Shown one piece after another: positions 9,591 through 21,219 of a stretch of DNA of 64,000 nt. The stretch's first letter is position 1. The number at the start of each line of letters is the position of its first letter. The DNA comes from Sphingomonas qomolangmaensis (GTDB lineage: Bacteria > Pseudomonadota > Alphaproteobacteria > Sphingomonadales > Sphingomonadaceae). A program made the position numbers and the translations under genes. The notes under the pieces were generated by a model. The model did not search any database, was not told the DNA's origin, and saw nothing but the letters and a program-made list of their open reading frames with translations. The DNA lies in assembly GCF_024496245.1 (NCBI RefSeq), contig NZ_CP101740.1, forward strand, positions 1,797,501 through 1,861,500. The letters are read 5' to 3'.

Positions 9591-12500
9591 TCACTCCGCC
9601 GCCCGCGCGCCTTCACCTTCCGCGATCCACCCCGCCAGCGTCGCCGCCGCCAGCGGCTTCGCCAGCACCGTCACGCCGACGCCATGCGCCTTGGCCGACG
9701 TCACCGCCGAGGCATCGGCGGTCACCAGCGCCGCGCGCAGCCCGGGCCGCAGCCGCCGGAGCGCGGCGATCGTCGCCAGCCCGTCGGGGCCGTCGCCCAG
9801 GTGAAAGTCGACCAGCGCCAGGCTCGCCTCGCTGAGCGCCACCGCCGCGCTCGTGGCATCGCGCGCGGTCGCCACGCGGTGGCCATCGGCTTCGAGCAAC
9901 GCGCGCATCGCATCGAGAATGTCGGGATCGTCATCGACCACCAGGATCGCATGCCGCCGTTCGCCGATCGCCGCGGGCAAGCGCGGTGTCGCCGCGACCG
10001 GCTGCGCCTGCGAGCGCGGCAGCACCACCCCGAACGCGCTCCCACGCCCGACCTGCGAGCGCAGCGTCACCTCGGCGCCGAGCAGTCGCGCAGTACGCTC
10101 GACGATCGCCAGGCCGAGGCCGATCCCGCCCTCGCCGCCGGTCCCGAGCCGCTCGAACTCGCGGAAGATCGCCGCGCGCTTGTCGTCGGGAATCCCGTGG
10201 CCGGTGTCGATCACCTCGATCGCGATTCCGCCCCCGCGCCGCCTTGCCCCCACCAGCAACCCGCCGGAATCGGTGTAGCGGATCGCGTTCGACACGAAAT
10301 TCTGCAGGATCGATCGCAGCAGCACCGGATCGGTCGCGACCGTCCCCGTTCCCGCCCCGAGCGCGATCCGCAGCCCCTTTTCGGCGGCAAGCGGGCGAAA
10401 CCCCTCGACCACGTCGCTCAGCAGCGGGCGAACGTCGATCGCCTCGGGCACAGGCTCGATCCCGCCGGCGTCGAGCTTGGAGATGTCGAGCAGCGCGCGC
10501 AGCAATTGCTCGGCGGCGGCGATCGACTTGTCGACCCGCTCGACCAACCGGTGCGCGCCGGTCTCGCGCCCGAGCGCCGCGCTGAACAGCCGTGCGGCGT
10601 GGAGCGGCTGCAGCAGATCGTGGCTTGCCGCCGCCAGGAAGCGCGTCTTGTCGCGCGTCGCCAGCGCCAATTGTTCGTTGAGCCGGGTCAGCTCGGCGGT
10701 GCGCTCGGTCACCCGCGCCTCGAGCTCGGCGCGCGCGCGTGCTTCGGTGGTGGTGTCGGTAAAGCACATCACATAGCCGCCGCCGGGCATCGGACCTCCC
10801 ACGGTCTTGAGCACGCGACCATCGGGGCGGGTGCGCTCGAAGCTGTGCACGTCGCCGCGCTGCAGATGCCCCAGCCGCCGCGCGACATGCGCCTCGACCT
10901 CGCCCGGCCCGCAATCGCCGCGGATCGCGTTCCAGCGGATCAGGTCGGCGACCGGCGCGCCGACATGCACCAGACCCTCGGGATAGCCGAACAGCTCGAG
11001 ATAGCGCGTATTCCACGCCACCAGCCGCTGTTCGCCATCGACCACGCTGACGCCGGGGTAGATATGCTCGAGCGTCGCCGCCAGCAGCCCCTTCGAAAAT
11101 TGCAGGCTCTGCCCGCTTTCGTCGAGCATCCGCGCGACATCCTCATGCCCCAGCCGCTCGCCCGCCAGCGCCGACGCCATCAGCGCACGCGCCGAGGGCG
11201 CGCCGACCACGCCCGCGACCAGCCGCTCGGCCCGCCTGGCATCCTCGCGCGCGATCGGCCGCGCCTGCGGCGGCCCCAGCGTCTCGGCGGCGCGCCCTTC
11301 GCCGACGAAGCGCGCGACGAAGGCCGAGAGCGCCGCCATGTCCTCGACCTGGCCTACCGCAGCGCGCGCGAACAGGCGCGGGCGCTTGGGCGCCTTGCGC
11401 GCGGCGACCAGCGCGAGCAGCAACAGGTTCGCGCCCAGGCTCCACGCGACGCCGTGCACCAGCGGTCCGGCATCGCCGATCCCCAGCAGGTGGCGCGGAT
11501 CGAACGGCGTGTCCGCCAGCGCGCTCAGCCAGGCGCGCGGCAGCACCGGCGGCAGCGCCAGCGTCCACAGCCACAGCACCAGCCCCGCCGCGAGCCCCGC
11601 CTTGGCCGCCAGCGCATCGCGCATCCGCCCGTCGACCGCGAGCAGCAGCAGCGGCGCGATCTGCGCCATCGCGGCGAAGGCGATGTGGCCGATCGCCGCC
11701 AGCCGCTGCTCGCCCGAAATCGAACGCGCCCACAGCAAGGCCAGGGCGATCACCAGCACGATCGACAGCCGCCGGACGTACAGCAGCAGCCGCCCCAGAT
11801 TGGCCTCGCCCGACAGCCGCGGCGAGCGCAGCAGGATCGGCGCGATCAGGTCGTTCGACACCATCGTCGACAGCGCGATCGTCTCGACCACCACCATAGC
11901 GGTCGCCGCCGAAAACCCGCCGAGGAACGCGACCAACGCGAGCGCCTGCGAGTCGATCGCCAGTGGCAGTTGCAGCACGAACAGATCGGGCGACGCGCCG
12001 GGGGGCAACAGCGCCAGCCCCGCCCAGGTGATCGGCATCACCATCGCGGTCATCACCAGCAGATAGCCGACGAAAGGCCAGCGCGCGCGAACGATGTCGT
12101 CGGGCGAATGCGCCTCGATCACGCTGACATAGAATTGGCGCGGCAGGCACAGGATCGCCGCCATGGACAGCAGGGTGATGAGGACGACCTCGACCCCGGC
12201 CCCCGCGGGCGAGAAGTTGCGCGCGATCGCCGCCGCGCCCGCCGCGGTAACCTCGCGCGGCGCCGAGAGTAGCAGCACCGTCGCGGTGACCGCGACCGCG
12301 GCGAGCGCTGCCAGCTTCACCAAGGATTCGAGCGCGGTCGCGAAAACGACGCCTTCGTTGCGGCCCGATGCTTCGTAACGGCGCGTACCGAACAGCATCG
12401 CGAACATCGCGAGCACTACGGCGGTGACGCCCATCACTACCGCGACCGAGCCGCCGCTCAGCGTCGAAAACGCGATCCCCACCGATCGCAGCTGGAGCGC

Positions 12501-12893
12501 GATATAGGGCATCACCCCCAGCGCCGCGGTCACCGTCACCAGCGCCGCGACCCCGCGGCTCTTGCCGAAGCGCGAGCCGATAAAGTCCGAGATCGTCGTC
12601 GCCCCCTCGGCCTGCACCGCCGCCACCAGCCGGCGCAGGAAACGCGGCGCGAGCGCGAAGACCAGGATCGGCCCGAGATAGATCGGCAGATACGACCAGC
12701 CCTCGGCAGCCGCACTGCCCACCGCGCCGAAGAACGTCCAACTGGTGCAATAGACCGCGAGCGACATCGCATAAGCGACATGCCGGAAGCGGTGCTGCGC
12801 CAGCGCCTCGCGCCGCCCTTCGACCCACGCCGCCACCGCGAACAGCAGCACGGCAAAGCCGAACGCGACAAGGGTGAGGACGATCGGGTTCAC
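9591..12893 (-). CDS. Transporter-fused hybrid sensor histidine kinase, CrbS-like
   Basis: A 1100-residue membrane protein starting with GTG. Residues 1 to about 490 are a sodium:solute symporter (SLC5) domain with many membrane helices. Then come a linker, a PAS domain (about 610-720), a short coiled coil, a dimerisation domain with phosphorylated His758 in ASHDLLQPLHAA, an HATPase domain (DTGHGIPDD, GGIGLGLAI) and a C-terminal receiver with Asp1029 in LVDFHLGDG. This layout is that of CrbS/MxtR kinases, which sense acetate or related carbon sources and act through CrbR on acs. It faces the CrbR-like gene with 41 bases between stops, so the two are not in one operon. Whether the SLC5 part still transports is unknown. 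Confidence 0.85.
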   Translation of the reverse strand: MNPIVLTLVAFGFAVLLFAVAAWVEGRREALAQHRFRHVAYAMSLAVYCTSWTFFGAVGSAAAEGWSYLPIYLGPILVFALAPRFLRRLVAAVQAEGATTISDFIGSRFGKSRGVAALVTVTAALGVMPYIALQLRSVGIAFSTLSGGSVAVVMGVTAVVLAMFAMLFGTRRYEASGRNEGVVFATALESLVKLAALAAVAVTATVLLLSAPREVTAAGAAAIARNFSPAGAGVEVVLITLLSMAAILCLPRQFYVSVIEAHSPDDIVRARWPFVGYLLVMTAMVMPITWAGLALLPPGASPDLFVLQLPLAIDSQALALVAFLGGFSAATAMVVVETIALSTMVSNDLIAPILLRSPRLSGEANLGRLLLYVRRLSIVLVIALALLWARSISGEQRLAAIGHIAFAAMAQIAPLLLLAVDGRMRDALAAKAGLAAGLVLWLWTLALPPVLPRAWLSALADTPFDPRHLLGIGDAGPLVHGVAWSLGANLLLLALVAARKAPKRPRLFARAAVGQVEDMAALSAFVARFVGEGRAAETLGPPQARPIAREDARRAERLVAGVVGAPSARALMASALAGERLGHEDVARMLDESGQSLQFSKGLLAATLEHIYPGVSVVDGEQRLVAWNTRYLELFGYPEGLVHVGAPVADLIRWNAIRGDCGPGEVEAHVARRLGHLQRGDVHSFERTRPDGRVLKTVGGPMPGGGYVMCFTDTTTEARARAELEARVTERTAELTRLNEQLALATRDKTRFLAAASHDLLQPLHAARLFSAALGRETGAHRLVERVDKSIAAAEQLLRALLDISKLDAGGIEPVPEAIDVRPLLSDVVEGFRPLAAEKGLRIALGAGTGTVATDPVLLRSILQNFVSNAIRYTDSGGLLVGARRRGGGIAIEVIDTGHGIPDDKRAAIFREFERLGTGGEGGIGLGLAIVERTARLLGAEVTLRSQVGRGSAFGVVLPRSQAQPVAATPRLPAAIGERRHAILVVDDDPDILDAMRALLEADGHRVATARDATSAAVALSEASLALVDFHLGDGPDGLATIAALRRLRPGLRAALVTADASAVTSAKAHGVGVTVLAKPLAAATLAGWIAEGEGARAAE

Positions 12894-12925
12894 GCCGCTA
12901 TCCTACGCCGCTCGCGGCGCGATTG

Positions 12926-14695
12926 TCACAGCTCGCGGCCGACCGGATACAGCAGATACCGCGCGTCGTAATAGGGCGTGCGTTCGTAGAACCACGCCAG
13001 CCGCGCATTTGCATCCGCAGCGAACTTGGGATCGGCGGCCAGCTTCGCCTCGAACGCGCGTTTGAGCGCGGGGTCGCGCGCCAGCATCGCATCGGCCATC
13101 GGCGCGACCGCATAGCCTTCGATATATTCGGTCCGCGTCAGGATAGCGGCGAAGTAATTCCACGCCAGCAGCGAATCAGCGCTCTCGGCCTCGAGCATCG
13201 CCGCGGCGAGCAGCCCCAGCGGCTGATCCGATCGCACCCGTACCGATCCGGCGGGCATCGCCTCGCTCCGCGTCTCGTGCGCGAACCCCGCGGTCAGCGG
13301 CACATGGCCTTCGATCGCGGTACCGAGCTTGGGATCCTTCAGTCGCACCATGTCGAGCCGCAGCTTGCGCGGCGTATCGATCGTCTCGAACGCGATCCCC
13401 TGCGCGCGCAGCCGCTCGATCACCTGCGGCGCGCTGGCAGGCACCCACCAGGCCTTGGGCAGCTTGTTGGTGATCGCCGGCACCTGGCCGATGACGGGCA
13501 TCGTCAGCGTCACCGGCCGCCCCAACCAGCGCAGTTCGTCGCGCCCCGAAGCGACCGAGCGATAACGATCGTGCGCGACGCCCTTGAACTGCGTCGTAAA
13601 GATCGGTGCGGACGCCTGCTTCCACCCCAGCACTGCCTCGCGCGGGCGGGCGGCACGATCGGCGGCGATCGCACGTTGCAGCGTCTGGCGTTCGGCGCTG
13701 ACCGTCCGCAGCGCGGTTTCGATGAAGACATAGGTGCCCAGCACCCGCTGGCGATAGGGCTTGAGCGAATGCGTCTCGAGCAGCACCGTCGGCACGCGCG
13801 CCAGATCGCCCCAGCCGGTCGAAAAGCGCGCTGCATCGGCATTGTGCGCGATGCCCTTGGCGGGGTCGCGATTGTCGATCGCATCGACATAGATTCCCGG
13901 CACATGGCCGTTCGCGGTCAGCGCGGCATCGAACGCCGGGCGCAGCCGCTCGTCGAGCCAGCGCCCGATCGCGACGCTGTTGGCGTAGCGCCCGTACAGG
14001 CCGTTGAAATCAAAAGTGATGTCATACTGGTAATCGGTGCCGTCGGTGACGTGCAGGTCGAGGTACAGCGCGGGATCGATCCGCCGGATCAGCGCGAGCA
14101 TCGCGCGCATCTCGGGGGTGTCGGCCTTGAGATAGTCGCGGTTGAGGTTCAGGTTCTGCGCGTTGGTGCGCCAACCCTGTTCGCGCGGGCCGCGCTGGTT
14201 GGGGCGGCTCCAGGGCGACGAGCGCTCATGCCCATCGGCGTTGAAGATCGGCACGAAGACGAGATCGACCTGGTCGAGCAGCGCATCCTTGCCGCCGAAC
14301 GCGATGTCGCGCAGCAGCATCATGCCGGCATCCTTGCCGTCGATCTCGCCGGCATGGATCCCCGCCTGCGCCAGCACCACCGGCTTGCCCGGCCCCTTGC
14401 TCGCGCGGACATAATAGAGGTCGCGCCCCTCGGGGGTCGTGCCGAAACTTTCGATCGTCAGCAGCGGCGAAGCGGCGACCAGCCGCTCGATCCACGCGCG
14501 CGTCGCGGCGTAATCGGGGGTGGTCTCGAATCTGGCGACCTCCGCCGGGGTGATCCAACGCGCGCCGGGCCCGGCCACCAGCGCCTCACTCGCCCCCGAC
14601 CAGGGCAGCACCGGCGGCAGCGGCGCGGGCTCGGTCTGGGCATGGACGGGAGCGGCTGCAAGCAGCGCGAGCGAAGTGGCAACGCGAAGGATCAT
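12926..14695 (-). CDS. Secreted M14-family zinc carboxypeptidase
   Basis: A 589-residue protein with a signal peptide (MILRVATSLALLAAAPVHAQ). The peptidase domain has the zinc motif HAGEIDGKD (His114, Glu117) and a third likely ligand His215 in LDLHVTDGT, plus the NLNRDY substrate-binding stretch. M14 enzymes remove C-terminal residues from peptides, here probably in the periplasm or outside the cell. The catalytic glutamate is probably in LLETHSLKPY. The ATG at 14695 places the signal peptide exactly at the N-terminus; a longer frame upstream has no secretory start. It lies 30 bases downstream of the CrbS-like gene start on the same strand, but is probably a separate unit upstream of it. Confidence 0.85.
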   Translation of the reverse strand: MILRVATSLALLAAAPVHAQTEPAPLPPVLPWSGASEALVAGPGARWITPAEVARFETTPDYAATRAWIERLVAASPLLTIESFGTTPEGRDLYYVRASKGPGKPVVLAQAGIHAGEIDGKDAGMMLLRDIAFGGKDALLDQVDLVFVPIFNADGHERSSPWSRPNQRGPREQGWRTNAQNLNLNRDYLKADTPEMRAMLALIRRIDPALYLDLHVTDGTDYQYDITFDFNGLYGRYANSVAIGRWLDERLRPAFDAALTANGHVPGIYVDAIDNRDPAKGIAHNADAARFSTGWGDLARVPTVLLETHSLKPYRQRVLGTYVFIETALRTVSAERQTLQRAIAADRAARPREAVLGWKQASAPIFTTQFKGVAHDRYRSVASGRDELRWLGRPVTLTMPVIGQVPAITNKLPKAWWVPASAPQVIERLRAQGIAFETIDTPRKLRLDMVRLKDPKLGTAIEGHVPLTAGFAHETRSEAMPAGSVRVRSDQPLGLLAAAMLEAESADSLLAWNYFAAILTRTEYIEGYAVAPMADAMLARDPALKRAFEAKLAADPKFAADANARLAWFYERTPYYDARYLLYPVGREL

Positions 14696-14759
14696 GCCAC
14701 CGGTCCTATCGCGCGGCGAAACCAGCGGCAATCATCCCCGACTGACCCCAAAACCCCAA

Positions 14760-14857
14760 CCGTTCGTGCTGAGCTTGTCGAAGCACTGCCCTTCTTGCCA
14801 CATGCGCACCGCCTGGGGGGCAAAAGAACGGTGCTTCGACAAGCTCAGCACGAACGG
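14760..14857. repeat. Palindromic repeat, family C
   Basis: Perfect 27-base inverted repeats at 14760-14786 and 14831-14857, beginning CCGTTCGTGCTGAGCTTGTC, around a 44-base centre. A second copy with two mismatches between arms is at 47669-47764. This copy lies between the peptidase gene start and the pccA stop, in non-coding DNA. Confidence 0.85.
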
Positions 14858-14877
14858 ACGCTAGGGGGTGCAGACCC

Positions 14878-16992
14878 TCAAACGAAGTCGAGGATCGCCG
14901 CGTCGACCGCCATGCTCTCGCCCGGCGCGAAGTGGATCTTGCCCACCACCCCCGGCCGCTCGGCGCGCAGAATATTCTCCATCTTCATCGCCTCGACCGT
15001 CGCCAGCGGCTGCCCGGCCTCGACCGCATCACCCTCGGCGACATGGAGCGCGCTCAGCATCCCGGGCATCGGGCACAGGAGGAACTTCGACAGGTCGGGC
15101 GGCACCTTCTCGATCATGTGCGCCGCCAGATCGGCCGCGCGCACCGTCATCACGCGCACCACATGCGTGCGCCCATGCGCGTTGAGCCGCCAGCCGGTGC
15201 GGGTGCGCTTTACCCCGACGGTGATCGCTGCGTCGTCGATCGTCGCGACGAACTGGCGCTGGCCGGGCTTCCACCCGGTCACCACGTCGAGCGGGCTTTC
15301 CTGCGGATCGAGATTGACCAGCAGCCCGCGATCATAGCCGTCGATCGACACGTCGTAGCGCCGCTCGCCGATCAGCACCGCACGATCCTCGCGCGGGATG
15401 AAGCGATCGTCGAGCTTGTCCGAGATGCTGGCGTTGCGCCACGCGGTCTCCATGTCGAGCACCGCCGCCACCGCCGCCAGCTTGCGGATCATCGCTTCGG
15501 ATGCATCGGCGCCGGTGAAGCCGTCGGGGAATTCCTCGGCGATGAACCCCGTCGTCAGCGCGCCGCTGCGAAAGCGCGGATGCTGCATCAGTGCCGACAG
15601 GAAATCGATGTTGTTGCCGACGCCCTCGAGCTCGAACCGGTCGAGCGCCGCGACCGCCAGGTCGGCGGCGCCGTCGCGCGTGGGTGCCCAGGTGACCAGC
15701 TTGGCGATCATCGGGTCGTAGAACATGCTAACCTCGCCGCCCTCGGCGACGCCGTCGTCGATGCGGATATAGGGTTGCGCCTCGCCATCATCCGTCACCC
15801 CAGCGAAAGCTGGGGTCTCGCCCGTTCGAAGCGCATCGAATGCGGCGAGAGACCCCAGCGTTCGCTGGGGTGACGAGCCTGGGGCCGGCCCCGCCTCGGG
15901 CGCGCGATAGCGCACCAGCCGCCCGGTGCTCGGCAGAAACCCGCGATACGGATCCTCGGCATAGACGCGGTTCTCGATCGCCCAGCCGTTGAGCTGCACT
16001 TCGTCCTGCCCGAATGCCAGCCGCTCGCCCGCCGCGACGCGGATCATCTGCTCGACTAGGTCGAGCCCGGTAACCGCCTCGGTCACCGGATGCTCGACCT
16101 GCAGCCGGGTGTTCATCTCGAGAAAGTAGAAACCCTCGCCCGTCGTGTCGGCGCCCGACACGATCAGCTCGACCGTGCCCGCCGAATAATAGCCCACCGC
16201 GCGCGCCAGCGCGACCGCCTGCTCGCCCATCCGCTTGCGCATCTCGGGCGTCACGAAGGGCGACGGCGCTTCCTCGACCACCTTCTGGTGCCGCCGCTGG
16301 ATCGAGCATTCGCGCTCGCCGAGATAGACGATGCTGCCGTGCTGGTCGCCGAGCAGCTGGATTTCGATATGCCGCGGCTGTTCGATGAATTTCTCGATGA
16401 ACACGCGGTCGTCGCCGAAGCTCGCCAGCCCCTCGCGCTTGGTCGCCTCGAACCCGTCGCGGACGTCCTGTTCGCCCCAAGCCAGCCGCATCCCCTTGCC
16501 GCCGCCGCCCGCGCTCGCCTTCATCATCACCGGATAGCCGATCTCACCCGCGATCCGCACCGCATGGTCGGTATCGGCGATCTCGCCCAGAAAGCCGGGA
16601 ACGACGTTGACGCCCGCGGCCTTGGCCAGCTTCTTCGATTCGATCTTGTCGCCCATCGCCGCGATCGCCTCCGGCGGCGGGCCGACGAACGCGATCCCCG
16701 CATCGGCGCAGGCGCGCGCGAAGCTCTCGCGCTCGGACAGGAAGCCATAGCCCGGATGGATGCAGTCCGCCCCGGTCTCCTTGGCCGCCAGCAGGATCAG
16801 CTCGGCCTTGAGATAGCTCTCCCCAGCGGGTGCCGGCCCCAGCCGGACGCTCTCGTCGGCCATCAGCACGTGCGGGCTGCGCGCATCGGCGTCCGAATAG
16901 ACCGCGACGGTGGCGATCCCCATCTTCTTCGCCGTCCGCATGACGCGGCAAGCGATCTCGCCGCGATTGGCAACCAGGATTTTCTTGAACAT
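14878..16992 (-). CDS. pccA: Propionyl-CoA carboxylase, biotin-carrying alpha subunit
   Basis: A 704-residue protein: biotin carboxylase domains from MFKKILVANRGEIACR through the ATP-grasp region (ASAGGGGKGMR, about 160-170), and a C-terminal biotinyl domain with EAMKMEN, in which Lys670 carries biotin. With PccB it turns propionyl-CoA into methylmalonyl-CoA. The neighbouring epimerase and mutase support propionyl-CoA rather than acetyl- or methylcrotonyl-CoA as substrate. Start ATG 16992 gives the standard N-terminus. Unusually, residues of about 373-401 are encoded by a family B palindromic repeat that keeps the frame, in the surface stretch before YIRIDDGV. The gene is last in the cluster. 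Confidence 0.92.
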   Translation of the reverse strand: MFKKILVANRGEIACRVMRTAKKMGIATVAVYSDADARSPHVLMADESVRLGPAPAGESYLKAELILLAAKETGADCIHPGYGFLSERESFARACADAGIAFVGPPPEAIAAMGDKIESKKLAKAAGVNVVPGFLGEIADTDHAVRIAGEIGYPVMMKASAGGGGKGMRLAWGEQDVRDGFEATKREGLASFGDDRVFIEKFIEQPRHIEIQLLGDQHGSIVYLGERECSIQRRHQKVVEEAPSPFVTPEMRKRMGEQAVALARAVGYYSAGTVELIVSGADTTGEGFYFLEMNTRLQVEHPVTEAVTGLDLVEQMIRVAAGERLAFGQDEVQLNGWAIENRVYAEDPYRGFLPSTGRLVRYRAPEAGPAPGSSPQRTLGSLAAFDALRTGETPAFAGVTDDGEAQPYIRIDDGVAEGGEVSMFYDPMIAKLVTWAPTRDGAADLAVAALDRFELEGVGNNIDFLSALMQHPRFRSGALTTGFIAEEFPDGFTGADASEAMIRKLAAVAAVLDMETAWRNASISDKLDDRFIPREDRAVLIGERRYDVSIDGYDRGLLVNLDPQESPLDVVTGWKPGQRQFVATIDDAAITVGVKRTRTGWRLNAHGRTHVVRVMTVRAADLAAHMIEKVPPDLSKFLLCPMPGMLSALHVAEGDAVEAGQPLATVEAMKMENILRAERPGVVGKIHFAPGESMAVDAAILDFV
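15793..15875. repeat. Palindromic repeat, family B, inside pccA
   Basis: Arms CGTCACCCCAGCGAAAGCTG (15793 onward) and the matching right arm ending GGGGTGACG at 15875 pair with each other, and each arm also folds on itself (CCCCAGCG...GCTGGGG). Intergenic copies of the same family are at 44590-44710 and 63762-63866. Here the repeat is read through in frame and adds about 28 residues to PccA. Confidence 0.85.
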
Positions 16993-17011
16993 CAGTTGCA
17001 CCAATCTTGAA

Positions 17012-17102
17012 CGTCACCCCGAACCTGTTCCGGGGTCCACCGTGCGCCCAGCGAAGCCGCCGCAGGTGGAAGCGTGGACCCCGGAACAAGTCCGGGGTGA
17101 CG
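17012..17102. repeat. Palindromic repeat, variant of family B
   Basis: Begins CGTCACCCCGAACCTGTTCC and ends with the near-complement GGAACAAGTCCGGGGTGACG. The outer CGTCACCCC/GGGGTGACG ends are shared with family B but the interior differs. It occupies the gap between bioB and pccA, 20 bases upstream of the pccA start, so it is probably in the transcript. Confidence 0.8.
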
Positions 17103-17143
17103 AGGGTGGGTCATCGCGACGATTACCAGCGGCACAGCGAGCA

Positions 17144-18160
17144 TCACGCCCCTGCCGCCTCAAGCTGCGCAGGCGCGGCGGCCTCCATCGGTTGCAGCCC
17201 CAGCTTGGCGAACAGCGCGCTGTCGGCGTCGTCGCCGGCATTGCCCGTCGTCAGCAACCGGTCGCCGGTGAAGATCGAGTTCGCCCCGGCCAGGAAGCAC
17301 AAGGCCTGCGTCGCCTCGCTCATGCTCTCGCGACCAGCACTCAGCCGCACCATGCTTTCGGGCATCGTGATCCGCGCGACCGCCACCGTCCGCACGAATT
17401 CGATATCGTCGATCTTCGCCATCGGCGTGTCGGCGAGCATGTCGCCCAGCGGCGTGCCCTTCACCGGCACCAGTGCGTTCACCGGCACGCTTTCGGGATG
17501 CCGGGGCAACGTCGCCAGCGCATGGACGAAGCCGACGCGATCGGCGCGCGTCTCGCCCAAGCCGACGATCCCGCCCGAACACACGTTGATCCCCGCAGCG
17601 CGCACTTGCTCCAGCGTATCGAGCCGATCGGCGAAGGTCCGCGTGGTGATGACCTTCTCGTAATGCTCCGGCGAAGTGTCGATATTGTGGTTGTAATAAT
17701 CGAGCCCGGCCTCGCCGAGCATCTGCGCCTGCGCTGGGGTGAGCATGCCCAAAGTCATGCAGGTTTCCATCCCCATCTGGCGAACGCCGCGCACCATCTC
17801 GACGATCGCGGGCATGTCGCGATCCTTGGGGTTGCGCCAGGCCGCACCCATGCAGAAGCGAGTCGAGCCATTATCCTTTGCCTGCGCCGCCGATTGCAGC
17901 ACCGCGCGGACATCCATCAGCTTCGATGCCTTCAGCCCGGTATCGGCGCCCGCGGCCTGGTTGCAATAGCCACAATCCTCGGGGCAGCCGCCGGTCTTGA
18001 TCGAGAGCAAGGTCGATCGCTGCACCCGGTCGGGGGCGTGGTTGGCGCGATGCACCTCGGCAGCGCGAAACACCAGTTCGGTGAAGGGCAGGTCGAACAG
18101 CGCCGCAATCTCCTCGCGCGTCCAATCGTTGCGGGTGCCTGCATCGGCAATAAGGGTCAT
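17144..18160 (-). CDS. bioB: Biotin synthase
   Basis: A 338-residue radical-SAM enzyme. The CxxxCxxC motif for the 4Fe-4S cluster is [12 protein letters not shown] (Cys59, Cys63, Cys66), and [12 protein letters not shown] and the GIVGLGE stretch are typical of BioB. It inserts sulfur into dethiobiotin to make biotin. The ATG at 18160 overlaps the stop of the upstream N-demethylase-like gene (ATGA). The position between the mutase and pccA genes means the biotin enzyme is made together with a biotin-dependent carboxylase; no other biotin synthesis genes are in the window. Confidence 0.95.
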   Translation of the reverse strand: MTLIADAGTRNDWTREEIAALFDLPFTELVFRAAEVHRANHAPDRVQRSTLLSIKTGGCPEDCGYCNQAAGADTGLKASKLMDVRAVLQSAAQAKDNGSTRFCMGAAWRNPKDRDMPAIVEMVRGVRQMGMETCMTLGMLTPAQAQMLGEAGLDYYNHNIDTSPEHYEKVITTRTFADRLDTLEQVRAAGINVCSGGIVGLGETRADRVGFVHALATLPRHPESVPVNALVPVKGTPLGDMLADTPMAKIDDIEFVRTVAVARITMPESMVRLSAGRESMSEATQALCFLAGANSIFTGDRLLTTGNAGDDADSALFAKLGLQPMEAAAPAQLEAAGA

Positions 18161-18962
18161 CACTCGATCGTCTCCACAAGCTCGTCGCGTCGCGCGGCGG
18201 CATAGCCCGCCAGCGCTTCGGCGTAAAAGGGCGCGGCGCGCCGCGCATGCTCGCCGCTGCCGGTCTGCGCCACCGCATCGGCGACGCGGTGCACCACGCC
18301 GTCGCTTAACGCGTGCAGCGGCGCGACGTGGATGCCGATGGTGAACAGCACTGCGCCGGTTTCGGGCAGCCGGCGCAGCGTCTGGCGCTCGCAGCGCACG
18401 AACAGCGTATCGCCGGCATTGGCGGTGGTGACATGCGCAAAACGCTGCGCAGGATCGTCCTGGGGCAGATAGCGCCACGCCGCGGTCGGCACGACGAACC
18501 AATTCGCGCGGCCATAGATCGCCCCTGCGGGCAGCGTCGCGACGAAGTGATCGACCCCCTTCGACAATTGCTCGGCATAGCCATGGATCGGCGCGTGCAC
18601 CTGCGCCAGCGACTGGCCGAGCTTCTGGTGCAATCGCCAATCGGTGGGGAACGCCACCGCGCCGCCGGTCAGCCGATAGCCGCGATCGGCGTCGCTTGTG
18701 ACGAGGCATAGATCCTCCCACACCGCGCGCGCCGCCTCGCCCAGCCCGCCCGCGACCCCGAGCAGCGCCGCGGTCTCGCGCGCCGCAGCCTCGGCTTCGG
18801 GCAACACCGCCACGCAATCGTCGCTGTCGAACGCCGCGGCGCGCGCGGCGAGGTCGGGCGCGGGTTGCAGCCAACGATCATCGGCGATCGGCACCAGCCC
18901 CATCCGCAGCGCGCCGCCACCGCGCGCGCGCGGCATCAACGTCTCGACTGAAAAGCCAAGGC

Positions 18963-18966
<4 letters not shown>
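18160..18966 (-). CDS. Haem-dependent oxidative N-demethylase family protein (DUF3445)
   Basis: A 268-residue protein that I recognise as DUF3445/HODM by the stretches [20 protein letters not shown] (about 94-113), [11 protein letters not shown] (119-129) and [13 protein letters not shown] (about 187-199). Characterised relatives use haem and oxygen to demethylate small amines; the substrate here is unknown. It begins with GTG at 18966, overlapping the mutase stop by 4 bases (GTGA), and its own stop overlaps the bioB start. It therefore sits inside the propionyl-CoA operon, where it has no obvious metabolic link. Confidence 0.75.
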
Positions 18967-21101
<2,135 letters not shown>

Positions 21102-21106
21102 TCTAC

Positions 21107-21219
21107 AATCTCCCCCCTCCCGCTTGCGGGAGGGGTCGGGGGAGGGCCTGTCTAAGGCGGAAAGCGCAAGGGGTGGGACAAGCCCTCCCCTAACCCCCTC
21201 GCCAAGCGGGAAGGGGATT
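21107..21219. repeat. Palindromic repeat, family A, between scpA and the hydratase gene
   Basis: Reads AATCTCCCCCCTCCCGCTTG near the left end and closes with AAGCGGGAAGGGGATT; the ends pair, with inner hairpins CCCTCCCGC/GCGGGAGGG. The right end runs into the TAA stop of the hydratase gene at 21218-21220, so the element abuts coding sequence without a spacer. It shares its second half (CCCTCCCCTAACCCC) with the copy at 22627. Confidence 0.8.

Noticed and set aside
9567..12272. Very long open frame on the plus strand opposite the CrbS-like kinase gene (about 900 codons).
   Set aside because: It is rich in Arg, His, Gln and Asp with no recognisable motif, as expected from the antisense of a GC-rich gene, and the kinase on the other strand has clear domains throughout.
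12923..15337. Long plus-strand open frame opposite the M14 peptidase and the end of pccA.
   Set aside because: It spans two well-supported genes and a repeat and its composition is that of an antisense shadow.
15793..15875. CRISPR-like repeat arrays among the palindromes.
   Set aside because: Copies are single, dispersed and self-complementary, without regular spacers or cas genes.
21102..21217. Cobalamin riboswitch upstream of methylmalonyl-CoA mutase.
   Set aside because: The gap in front of scpA is filled by a family A repeat and I see no B12-box-like sequence.
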